A stretch of DNA of 64,000 nucleotides, taken from Mycobacterium sp. AZCC_0083 (GTDB lineage: Bacteria; Actinomycetota; Actinomycetes; Mycobacteriales; Mycobacteriaceae). Positions 42,894 to 50,644 of this stretch are shown piece by piece. Made by a program: the position numbers and the translations under genes. Position 1 is the first letter of the stretch, and each line of letters begins with the position of its first letter. Location: the NCBI RefSeq assembly GCF_014202335.1, contig NZ_JACHGP010000009.1, positions 124,001 through 188,000 of the forward strand, read 5' to 3'. The notes below the pieces were generated by a model. The model saw only the letters and a program-made list of their open reading frames with translations, was not told where the DNA came from and made no database searches.

Positions 42894-43388
42894 TCAGCGG
42901 ACCCAGCCGCTGAAGTTCTTGTCGGAGTCGTTGTGCGAGCCCCCACGGGTCGGTCGTGCGTCCGCGCCGAGAGCACCGCTGACGGCGCGCACCAACCAGG
43001 CGTTGACCGAAAGGCCGGCGCCGCGGGCGGCCGCGTCGACCGCGGTCCTGAGGCTTTCGGGTAACCGCAGCGTCACCCGCCAGGTGCCGCTGTCGTCGAG
43101 GTCACCAGAGGCGGCCGCCTCGGGAATCGTCGCCGCCGGTTCATCGGGGGCCGGCGTCACGACGAATGCCGGGTCACGCCCGCGCAACCGCACGTCGACC
43201 GATCCGGGTGCCAGCTCGCGGGTGATCTCCTCGGCGGCCTCGGACAGTGCCTCCAGCAGAGCAAGGCGGAACGCCGACTCCAGCGGTGCGCTGAGCCGGT
43301 CGGCCAAGGCCGCGGCGTCGGCGCCGCCCGCTTCGGCGGCGACGTTCAGCTCGTGCCGGACGGAGTCGACGTAGGGCTGCAAATCCAT
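42894..43388 (-). CDS. ribbon-helix-helix (HicB/Arc-type) protein
   Basis: 164 residues. The C-terminal RHH motif WRVTLRLPESLRTAVDAAARGAGLSVNAWLVRAV is clear. The N-terminal half is helical and acidic, perhaps for interaction with the DUF4097 product. Start ATG 43388 lies inside a perfect palindrome, indicating autoregulation. Confidence 0.83.
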   Translation of the reverse strand: MDLQPYVDSVRHELNVAAEAGGADAAALADRLSAPLESAFRLALLEALSEAAEEITRELAPGSVDVRLRGRDPAFVVTPAPDEPAATIPEAAASGDLDDSGTWRVTLRLPESLRTAVDAAARGAGLSVNAWLVRAVSGALGADARPTRGGSHNDSDKNFSGWVR

Positions 43389-43417
43389 GACGTCATGGTG
43401 ACACCATTATGACGTCA
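43386..43417. promoter_or_regulatory. paired TGACGTCA palindromes (RHH operator)
   Basis: CATGACGTCATG (43386-43397) is a perfect 12-bp palindrome overlapping the RHH start codon, and TGACGTCA recurs at 43410-43417. Their centres are 22 bp apart, two helical turns. GGTGACACC lies between and GTGTCAC follows. This fits cooperative binding of RHH dimers. Confidence 0.55.
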
Positions 43418-43456
43418 CTGCAAGTGTCACTGTGGTGTCGACACCGTATTGCCAGG

Positions 43457-44380
43457 TCAGCCCGGCGGAAAGTGCTCGATCCAGTGCCGCGCGATGTCGA
43501 CCCGACGCGTGATCCACACCTTGTCGTGCGACTGCACGTGATCGAGGAACCGCTCCAGCGCCGCGATGCGGGCCGGACGGCCGACGAGGCGGCAGTGCAG
43601 CCCGATCGACAGCATCTTCGGGGCGCCCGCGGCGCCCTCGGCGTACAGCACGTCGAACGCGTCCCGCAGGTAGGTGAAGAAGTCGGTGCCGCTTGGGAAT
43701 CCGCTCGCCGAGACGAACTTCATGTCGTTGGTGTCCAGCGCGTACGGCACCACCAGGTGATGCTTGCCGTCGACGTGCGTCCAGTAGGGCAGGTCGTCGG
43801 CGTAGGAGTCGGAGTCGTACAGGAAGCCGCCGTGTTCGACGACCAGGCTGCGGGTCTGCGGCGAATCCCTGCCGGTGTACCAGCCCAGCGGTGCCGCGCC
43901 CGTGAGCGTCGTCATCAGCCTGACCGCTTCGGCAAGGTGTTCGCGCTCGATGGCGGGTTCGACGAGCTGGTAGCTCAGCCACCGCAGCCCGTGGCAGGCG
44001 ATCTCGTCACCGCGGTCGGTGAACGCGGCGACGGCCTCGGGGTTGCGGGCGAGCGCGACGGCGACGCCGAAGACGGTCAGTGGCAGGCCGCGCCGGTCGA
44101 ACACCCGCAGGACGCGCCACAGCCCGGCGCGCGACCCGTACTCGTAGAGCGACTCCAGGCTCATGTGCCGGTTCGGAAACGACTGCGCGCCAACGACTTC
44201 GCTCAGGAACGTCTCGGAGCCTGCGTCACCGTGCAAGACGTTGTTCTCGGCGCCTTCCTCGTAGTTGAGGACGAACTGCACCGCGATGTTGGCGCCACCC
44301 GGCCAGCGCGGGTCGGGCGGGGTGGGTCCGTAGCCGATCATGTCGCGCGGGTAGTCGCCTGTGCCGGAGCCGTCCGTCAT
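43457..44380 (-). CDS. polysaccharide-deacetylase-family allantoinase-like protein (PuuE type)
   Basis: 307 residues of the NodB-fold PuuE family, which opens allantoin or related ureides without the urease-type site. Evidence includes IAVQFVLNYEEGAENNVLHGD, the DEIACHG metal region, GWYTGRDSPQTRSLV, LYDSDSYADDLPYW, and SIGLHCRLVGRPARI. Other purine genes are absent nearby, so the substrate is uncertain. Start ATG 44380. Confidence 0.85.
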   Translation of the reverse strand: MTDGSGTGDYPRDMIGYGPTPPDPRWPGGANIAVQFVLNYEEGAENNVLHGDAGSETFLSEVVGAQSFPNRHMSLESLYEYGSRAGLWRVLRVFDRRGLPLTVFGVAVALARNPEAVAAFTDRGDEIACHGLRWLSYQLVEPAIEREHLAEAVRLMTTLTGAAPLGWYTGRDSPQTRSLVVEHGGFLYDSDSYADDLPYWTHVDGKHHLVVPYALDTNDMKFVSASGFPSGTDFFTYLRDAFDVLYAEGAAGAPKMLSIGLHCRLVGRPARIAALERFLDHVQSHDKVWITRRVDIARHWIEHFPPG

Positions 44381-44448
44381 GTTCGCATTCTGGCAGCCGA
44401 GCGAGCACCCGGGGTTTCCGACGGCGTGAATACGGGCAGGATCAGCGC

Positions 44449-46011
44449 ATGCCCACGTTGCTGTGGTTCCGTCGCGACCTGCGCCTGCACGACTTGCCCC
44501 CCGATGCTGGACGCCGCGCGGACCGACGGCGAGGTGCTCGCCTGCTACGTGCTGGACTCACGGCTGGAGGGCTCGGCGGGCCCGCGGCGACTGCAGTTCC
44601 TCTACGACTCCCTACGCGAACTCCGCGACGGCTTGGACGGCAGGCTGCTGATCACCCGCGGTCGTCCCGAGATCCGAATTCCCGCTCTGGTCAAGGAGAT
44701 CGGTGCGATCTCGGTGCACGTGTCGGCCGACTTCTCCCCCTTCGGCATGCGCCGCGACGCGGCGGTGCGGGAGGCACTTGGAGACGTGCAGCTCGAGGAG
44801 TCCGGGTCGCCGTACCTGGTATCGCCCGGCCGGGTGGCCAAGGCTGACGGCACGCCCTACGAGGTCTTCACCCCGTACTACGCGGCATGGCGGGAGCGTG
44901 GCTGGCGCGTACCGGCCAAGACGGGGCCGAAGTCGGCGCAGTGGATCGACCCTGCGGACATCGGCGGTGGTGTCGACGTACCCGCGGGTGACGCCGAACT
45001 GGACCCACTACGCCGAGGACCGTGACCGTCCCGACCGCGACGGCACCAGCAGGATGTCGGCGCACCTCAAGTTCGGCACCATCCACCGTTGCCGCCGAGT
45101 GTGTTCTAGTGACACGCTCGTGCGGCGTCCCCTTGCGGGGTTTGGGTTCTGGCTTCACCGCCCACGGCCGCCGCTTTGCACGGGTCGGTCTTACGCGGGC
45201 TCGCCAGGCTGGCGGTATCCGCCGGTCTGGCCCGCCGTCTCCAGCGCTACCGCTGGAACTTCTGACGCGCGGCGCCGTGGTCCCGACTGGACCACAACTG
45301 GCGCATCCCGGCCAGTCACGGGATTAACTTGTGCCGCCAACCTACCTTCGCCCTCCGACAAGCAGCGCTAGAGCACACCGAACTGGACTTAAACACCCAA
45401 CCATCCACCCCCGCACCATGGCCGCCGACCTCGGCGGCGGCAAGGGCGCCCAGGCGTACCTGCGCGAGCTGGCGTTCCGCGACTTCTATGCGGGCGTGCT
45501 GTACGCATGGCCCGGCAGCGCGTGGTGGAACTGGAACACGTCGTTCGATCGCATCGAGGTCGACGACGATCGCGATGCGCAGCGACGGTTCGAGCCTTGG
45601 AAAGCCGGCCGCACGGGATTCCCGATCGTCGACGCGGGCATGCGGCAGCTGGCGCAGACCGGCTTCATGCACAACCGGGTGCGGATGATCGTCGCCTCGT
45701 TCCTGGTCAAGGATCTGCACCTGCCGTGGCAGTGGGGCGCGAGGTGGTTTCTGGAGCAGCTCACCGACGGCGACGTGGCCAGCAACCAGCACGGCTGGCA
45801 GTGGGCGGCGGGCTGCGGCACCGACGCCGCGCCGTACTTCCGCGTGTTCAACCCGACCACCCAGGGCAAGAAGTTCGATCCCGACGGGGCCTACGTGCAG
45901 CGCTGGGTGCCGGAGTTCGGCGATCCCGACTATCCGGAGCCGATGGTGGACCACGCCGAGGAGCGCGTCGAGGCGTTGCGCCGGTACGAGCAGATCGGTG
46001 CTGCTACCTGA
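44449..46011 (+). pseudogene. phr: deoxyribodipyrimidine photolyase, broken by frameshifts and an insertion
   Basis: The start MPTLLWFRRDLRLHDLPP is typical of photolyases, but a C6 tract at 44497-44502 shifts the frame; the next frame carries MLDAARTDGEVLACYVL onward. Near 44995 a deletion shifts the frame again before SRMSAHLKFGTIH. There a 312-bp insert (45088-45399) splits the conserved TIHPRT. The last part, from TIHPRTMAADL to GAAT-stop at 46011, is intact, including WQWAAGCGTDAAPYFRVFNP. No functional enzyme is expected unless the C-tract shift is an assembly error, and the insert would still break it. Confidence 0.88.
45088..45399. mobile_element. 312-bp structured insert flanked by a 10-bp target duplication
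   Basis: ACCATCCACC is repeated at 45078-45087 and 45400-45409, and removing the insert with one copy restores the photolyase TIHPRT sequence. The insert has no convincing protein. It is dense in stems: CCCC/GGGG (45129-45140), GGCGG/CCGCC (45211-45223), CCAGCG/CGCTGG (45241-45256), GTGGTCC/GGACCAC (45277-45295), ATCCC/GGGAT (45305-45324). The ends show no clear terminal inverted repeat. It may be a MITE, solo end, or RNA-based element. Confidence 0.7.
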
Positions 46012-46837
46012 GGGCGAGGCCGCCCTCGATCGGCAGCATGACACCGGTCAGGTACTTGCCCGACGGGCCGCACAGATACACCATCGCGTCGCTGACGGCT
46101 TCCGGCTCCACCGGCGGGATGGGCAGAAGCGGCTCTTGTCCGACGCCGAATCCGCCGGTCTCCTCGACGAATCGGAGCGTGGCCTCGTTGAAGATCATGG
46201 GTGTCGCCACGCCGCCGGGATGTACCGAGTTGACCCGAATGTTCTTCTCCGCCAGCGATGTCGCGAAGTAGCGCATCACCCCGATGACGCCGTGCTTGGC
46301 GGCGTTGTACCCCGCTGCGCCGTGGCTCATCGCGGCGAAACCGGGACTGATCGACTTCAACCCGGCAGCCGAGCTGGTGATGACGATGGCCCCACCCTCG
46401 CCGTGCCCCAACATCGCGGGCAGCGCCGCCTCGATCGTGTAGTACACCCCGTTGAGCATCACGTCGATGGCGTCGACGAACGTGGCGACCTCGCGGCGCC
46501 GATCACCGACACCCGTCAGGATCCCCGCGTTGGCGAGCACGAAGTCGATCCGGCCGAACTCGGCGACGCCCTTGGCGACGACGGCCTTCAGTGCGTCGAG
46601 GTCGCGGACGTCGCCCTGCTCGGCGACGATGCGCCTTCCCGTCTTCTCGACGAGGTTGACGGTCTCGTCGAGGTCCTCGGGTGTCGCCATGGGGTAGCCG
46701 ACGCTGGCGATCTGATCGCACAGGTCGAAGGCGATGATGTCAGCGCCCTCTTCGGCGAACCGGACGGCGTGCGCGCGGCCCTGCCCCCTGGCGGCACCGG
46801 TGATGAACGCGACCTTGCCTTCGAACTGCAGCGACAT
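46004..46837 (-). CDS. mycofactocin-type SDR family oxidoreductase
   Basis: 277 residues. The cofactor loop ITGAARGQGRAHA with AFDLCDQI, and the insertions typical of mycofactocin-coupled SDRs, which hold NAD(H) tightly and use mycofactocin as carrier. NAG, TSSAAG and YNAAKHG (Tyr-x3-Lys) are intact. Start ATG 46837; a longer frame upstream crosses the DUF2631 gene and is rejected. The stop overlaps the photolyase pseudogene end by 8 bp. The mycofactocin genes are not in this window. Confidence 0.85.
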   Translation of the reverse strand: MSLQFEGKVAFITGAARGQGRAHAVRFAEEGADIIAFDLCDQIASVGYPMATPEDLDETVNLVEKTGRRIVAEQGDVRDLDALKAVVAKGVAEFGRIDFVLANAGILTGVGDRRREVATFVDAIDVMLNGVYYTIEAALPAMLGHGEGGAIVITSSAAGLKSISPGFAAMSHGAAGYNAAKHGVIGVMRYFATSLAEKNIRVNSVHPGGVATPMIFNEATLRFVEETGGFGVGQEPLLPIPPVEPEAVSDAMVYLCGPSGKYLTGVMLPIEGGLALR

Positions 46838-46862
46838 GCAAGCACCGTAGCGGCAACGCTCG

Positions 46863-46887
46863 GGTCTACGTCCACGCGTAGTAGACC
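46863..46887. promoter_or_regulatory. dyad operator between the SDR and DUF2631 genes
   Basis: GGTCTAC (46863-46869) and GTAGACC (46881-46887) are perfect complements with 11 bp between, 26 bp upstream of the SDR start. It is a plausible operator for an unidentified regulator of the SDR. Confidence 0.45.
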
Positions 46888-46933
46888 TGTGCCAGAATGT
46901 CGGCAGAAGCTTGCCCGACCGTGAGGAGCAGCC

Positions 46934-47188
46934 GTGGCCAACACCGAAGTCGAACGACACACCGGCGTAGACGTCGAGGAAGTGCCGTCGGCGAACTGGG
47001 GCTGGACCAAGGAAAACCACCGGGCCATCCAGATCGGCGGCATCCTCGCCGGGTTCTTCATGATCGCCATGCTGCGCGGCAACCACGTCGGACACGTCGA
47101 GGACATCTTCCTCATCGGTTTCGCGGTTGTGATCTGGGGCGTCGTGTTCCGCGATTGGTGGCTGCGCCGCCGCGGGTGGACCCGCTAA
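46934..47188 (+). CDS. DUF2631 small membrane protein (Rv2876-like)
   Basis: 84 residues. A hydrophilic start VERHTGVDVEEVPSANWGW is followed by two hydrophobic helices (about 33-48 and 55-70) and a basic end WWLRRRGW. GTG at 46934 follows GAGGAG. In M. tuberculosis the counterpart lies in the mpt83-dipZ-mpt70 locus; here an accessory block separates it from dipZ. The function is unknown. Confidence 0.87.
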   Translation: MANTEVERHTGVDVEEVPSANWGWTKENHRAIQIGGILAGFFMIAMLRGNHVGHVEDIFLIGFAVVIWGVVFRDWWLRRRGWTR

Positions 47189-47234
47189 CCCGAGCCGGGG
47201 CATTCGTAATTCGTTGCGCGACCGCTCAATCCGC

Positions 47235-47500
47235 TCACCGCTGCGCGAGCTCGGCGAGGTTCTCCTCGGTGTGCTTGCCCAAAGCCGGTGCAACCGGCCG
47301 CGGCTCCCACGGTGTTCCACCGAAGTCGGCCGGAGTCGCCACCATCAGTTGGGTGGACTTCCCGTCGGGCACGTAGACCACACCACCGGCAGCGTGGAAC
47401 TGATCGTCGGTCGGCGTCGGCGAGCAATTCGAGCGCCACCCGCAGGCCGTCGCCGGTGGTCAGGTCGAGTTCGACGACCTTGATCCCCCGTCGGCGGTCC
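47235..47500 (-). pseudogene. remnant of a CaiB/BaiF-type CoA-transferase gene
   Basis: On the minus strand a C-terminal piece reads DDQFHAAGGVVYVPDG then ATPADFGGTPWEPRPVAP and ALGKHTEENLAELAQR-stop, which is characteristic of the CaiB/BaiF C-terminus. Upstream the frame shifts to VVELDLTTGDGLRVALELLADAD and no start or catalytic domain remains. It fills the 465-bp gap between the DUF2631 gene and a tetR gene. Confidence 0.6.
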
Positions 47501-47654
47501 GGGCACGGCCAATCTCCCAGCCCTTCGGCCGCGCTCGCAGCCTGCGCGTACCTTACGGTCGGCCACGCATTGGTAACCTTCCAGCGTCCTTTCCCTTCTA
47601 ACGGCGGGCAGGAATTACGATCGACCCACGCCAAGGGCTGGGAGTGAGTGACCG

Positions 47655-48206
47655 ATGACCATCGAGCAGGCCACCGCCGCGTCGGGTGATGACACCTCCA
47701 CCCGGCGGCGGATCCTGGCGGCCACCACCGAGGTACTCGCGCGCAACGGCCAGACCAAGCTGAGCCTTTCCGAGGTCGCCATGCAGGCCGGCGTGTCCCG
47801 CCCGACGCTGTACCGCTGGTTCGCGTCGAAGGAGGAGCTCCTCGAGGCGTTCGGCAGCTACGAACGTGACCTGTTCGATGCCGGCGTCAGCAAGGTCACC
47901 GCCGGCCTTCGCGGTGCCGAAAAGCTCGACGCCGCACTGCGTTTCATCGTCGCCTACCAGCAGTCGTTCTCGGGTGTCCGGGTGATCGACATCGAGCCCG
48001 AGGTGGTGATCAGGCAACTGACGGTGGTGATCCCGGTGATGCGTGCCCGCCTTGAGCGGCTGATGTTGGGATCCAACCGTTCGGTGAAGGCGGCGACCGT
48101 CATCCGGATCGCCATATCGCACTACATCGTGCGCAGTGACGACGACGACCAGTTCCTGGCGCAGCTCCGGCACGCGGCCGGCATCAAGGGCGCGGACGGC
48201 GACTGA
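47655..48206 (+). CDS. TetR-family regulator
   Basis: 183 residues with the N-terminal helix-turn-helix ILAATTEVLARNGQTKLSLSEVAMQAGVSRPTLYRWFASKEEL and a helical ligand domain. Start ATG 47655. It ends 27 bp before the convergent deacylase stop. Its target is unknown; the CoA-transferase remnant lies just upstream on the other strand and may once have been divergent. Confidence 0.87.
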   Translation: MTIEQATAASGDDTSTRRRILAATTEVLARNGQTKLSLSEVAMQAGVSRPTLYRWFASKEELLEAFGSYERDLFDAGVSKVTAGLRGAEKLDAALRFIVAYQQSFSGVRVIDIEPEVVIRQLTVVIPVMRARLERLMLGSNRSVKAATVIRIAISHYIVRSDDDDQFLAQLRHAAGIKGADGD

Positions 48207-48233
48207 ATCCCTCCCCCGTCTGCGCCGAGCTCG

Positions 48234-49961
48234 TCAGTTCTTGGCTTGCAAGAACTGTCCGGCCCGAAGTGTGGTGCCGAAACCGTCGGCGAACGCACCG
48301 TATTCATAGAGGACGTGCCCGGCCACGACGGTCGCTGCCACCGCGTTGTCGTTGCGGTTGACCATTCGCTCGACGCCGTCGAGACCAGGCATGGCGGCCT
48401 CGGCGTAGGCGGCACTGGAACCGTCGAATCCCGCGGGGTCGATGACTGCGATGTCGGCCCGGGATCCGATGCTCAGGCGGCCTGCGTCGAGTCCATACCA
48501 GTCGGCGAGTTCTCCCGTGAGCCGATGCACGGCGGTTTCGACGGACATGAACTTGCGCGCGTTGACGCGTTCGAGCATCCGCACGCCGAAGTTGTAGAAC
48601 GCCATGTTGCGCAAGTGCGCACCGGAATCGGCGAAGCCGACCTGGACGACGTCAGACTGCTGCAATCGGTCGAGGACGTCGTCGCGGTCGTTGGCGATCG
48701 TGGTGCGCCACCGAAGCGCCTTACCATGTGCCACAGCAAGATCGAGTAGTGCATCGGCGGGTTCGATACCGCGCTCGTCTGCGACCTCGCCGAAGGATCG
48801 GCCAACGACCGACGCATCGGGGCAGGCGACGATCTCGGCATCGTAGAGATCACGGTGCCACACCTTGAACCCGAACTTCTCCGTCATCTCCTTCCGGAAG
48901 CGGCGCCGGTAGGACTCGTCGGCGAGAAGATCACCGCGTTTGATGACGTCGCGGATGTTCAACGCCGCTGCGCCGGAACCGAATTCCTCGAACACGACCA
49001 CATCGATGCCGTCGGCGTACACCTCGAACGGCACAGGCAGGTGTTGCCAGCGGAATCCGTTCCCACCCAACTTGTTGACGATCTTGGCCGCGGCGATCGC
49101 CATACGGACGACGCTACGGTCGGCCTTGACGTCGGCGGCGCTGACGATGGTGGTCTTCAACGGCTTGCGGCGGCGGCCCATGCTTTGAGCGAAGTAGCGC
49201 GCCATCTCGGAACGCTTCGCCAGGTTCGGTGTGCTCTGGTGGATTCCGCCGCGCGCACGCAGCACCTTGTTGAGTGCGCCGAACTCCTTCCAGCTCGCAA
49301 AGGTCGACGGCAGCTGTCGTGCGGGCCAGCGGGTGCCGTCGAGTTTCGAGAACGAGCTGCGGATGGTGGACAGGCCGAGGAATCCGGCGTCGAGGGCCTC
49401 GCCGAGCATGTCGGTCATGCTGCGAAGCTCCGCCGGCGATGGCGTCACGTCGGCGTCGGTGGCGCGCTCGAGTCCCATGACCGCGGCACGAATGTCGGAG
49501 TGCCCGATGAAGCCGGCCACGTTGCACCCGAGAGGGCGAGCGTTGATGGCGTCGACGTAGGACTTCGGCCCCTCCCAGGTCTTGTTCTCCTTGACCGCGG
49601 AATGCACTGCGTCCCAAGGTAATGCTTCGACACGGGCGAACAGGTCGGCGCAATCGTAGGCGTCGGCGTAGACGGTCGACAGCGAGCAGTTGCCGAGCAC
49701 TACCGAAGTGACGCCATGTCGCACGCTTTCACCGAGACCCGGTGCGCCGAGTACTTCTGCGTCGTAATGGGTGTGTGCGTCGATCATGCCGGGGATGACC
49801 CACTTGCCTGCGGCGTCGATCTCGCGCTCGGCGCTACCTGGTTCGATGCTGCCGATGGTGGCGACCTTGCCGTCGCGCACGCCGAGATCGGCCTGGATCG
49901 GCGGCGAACCCGTGCCGTCGTAGACGGTGCCGTTGCGGATCACGAGCGAGTAGTGCGACAT
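48234..49961 (-). CDS. N-acyl-D-amino-acid deacylase family amidohydrolase
   Basis: 575 residues of the D-aminoacylase branch of amidohydrolases. VIRNGTVYDGTGSPP is the usual start, PGMIDAHTHYD carries the metal histidines, GVTSVVLGNCS and FIGHSDIR follow, and the C-terminus has GSRADIAVIDP and VVAGHVLYEYG. The substrate is unknown. It is divergent from a tetR gene with two operator-like palindromes between. Confidence 0.86.
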   Translation of the reverse strand: MSHYSLVIRNGTVYDGTGSPPIQADLGVRDGKVATIGSIEPGSAEREIDAAGKWVIPGMIDAHTHYDAEVLGAPGLGESVRHGVTSVVLGNCSLSTVYADAYDCADLFARVEALPWDAVHSAVKENKTWEGPKSYVDAINARPLGCNVAGFIGHSDIRAAVMGLERATDADVTPSPAELRSMTDMLGEALDAGFLGLSTIRSSFSKLDGTRWPARQLPSTFASWKEFGALNKVLRARGGIHQSTPNLAKRSEMARYFAQSMGRRRKPLKTTIVSAADVKADRSVVRMAIAAAKIVNKLGGNGFRWQHLPVPFEVYADGIDVVVFEEFGSGAAALNIRDVIKRGDLLADESYRRRFRKEMTEKFGFKVWHRDLYDAEIVACPDASVVGRSFGEVADERGIEPADALLDLAVAHGKALRWRTTIANDRDDVLDRLQQSDVVQVGFADSGAHLRNMAFYNFGVRMLERVNARKFMSVETAVHRLTGELADWYGLDAGRLSIGSRADIAVIDPAGFDGSSAAYAEAAMPGLDGVERMVNRNDNAVAATVVAGHVLYEYGAFADGFGTTLRAGQFLQAKN

Positions 49962-49995
49962 CTGCGGCCTTCCCTCTGCCAGTTCGACACCAGAA

Positions 49996-50039
49996 TTTCG
50001 ATACTGGTGAGTATCGAAACTGGATACCAGCGAGTATCC
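49996..50039. promoter_or_regulatory. two TetR-type operators, GATAC-N6-GTATC
   Basis: TTTCGATACT-GGTG-AGTATCGAAA (49996-50019) is a perfect dyad with 10-bp arms. GGATAC-CAGCGA-GTATCC (50022-50039) is a second with 6-bp arms. Both contain GATAC-N6-GTATC, and their centres are 23 bp apart, between the deacylase and tetR starts. This is the likely binding region of the adjacent TetR protein. Confidence 0.7.
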
Positions 50040-50047
50040 TGGTCAAT

Positions 50048-50638
50048 ATGGCGACAGTCAACCCCACCCGGCTACGCACCCCTCGTGCAGAAGTGCGGCA
50101 ACGAATCCTGCAGGCAGCGACGTCGGAATTCGCAGGCAAGGGCTTCGCCGGGACGACGATTGATGCGATTGCTGATGCTGCGGGGTTCACCAAGGGTGCC
50201 GTCTACTCCAACTTCGGCTCCAAGGACGACCTCTTCTTCGCGCTGCTGGACCTGCAGATCGAATGCCGGGTCGAGGCGGTGAGCGCACTGGCCGACAAGG
50301 CCGGAGCACGCCCGTCGGCGAAGGACGTAGGCGACCTGCTCATGACCGGACTCCTCGAGAACCGCGATTGGCAGATGCTGTTCGCTGAGTACTGGCTGCG
50401 CGCGATGCGAGATCCGGAGGTGCGGGTGCGCTTCACCGAGCACCGCCGGTCGATGCGGGCATCGATCGAGGACGCCGTCGGACGCCTCGACACTTCGGGC
50501 ATCGACCCGGCGACGGCGACCGTCTTGATACTCGCACTCAACAACGGTCTCTCGATCGAGGAGTTCAGCGACCCGGGATCAGTTCCACACGACCTGTTCG
50601 GGACCGTGCTGGCGGCCATCGAACGAAATGCGGAATGA
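50048..50638 (+). CDS. TetR-family regulator of the deacylase
   Basis: 196 residues. The helix-turn-helix is ILQAATSEFAGKGFAGTTIDAIADAAGFTKGAVYSNFGSKDDL. The C-terminal domain is helical and resembles repressors of lipid or acyl catabolism. The ATG at 50048 is 9 bp after the second operator, so autorepression and control of the divergent deacylase are likely. Confidence 0.88.
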   Translation: MATVNPTRLRTPRAEVRQRILQAATSEFAGKGFAGTTIDAIADAAGFTKGAVYSNFGSKDDLFFALLDLQIECRVEAVSALADKAGARPSAKDVGDLLMTGLLENRDWQMLFAEYWLRAMRDPEVRVRFTEHRRSMRASIEDAVGRLDTSGIDPATATVLILALNNGLSIEEFSDPGSVPHDLFGTVLAAIERNAE

Positions 50639-50644
50639 GCTAAA

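Noticed and set aside
44497..44502. Phase-variable expression of the photolyase through the C6 tract
   Set aside because: Other lesions downstream (frameshifting deletion and insertion) prevent a full protein whichever phase is used; a sequencing slip at the tract is also possible.
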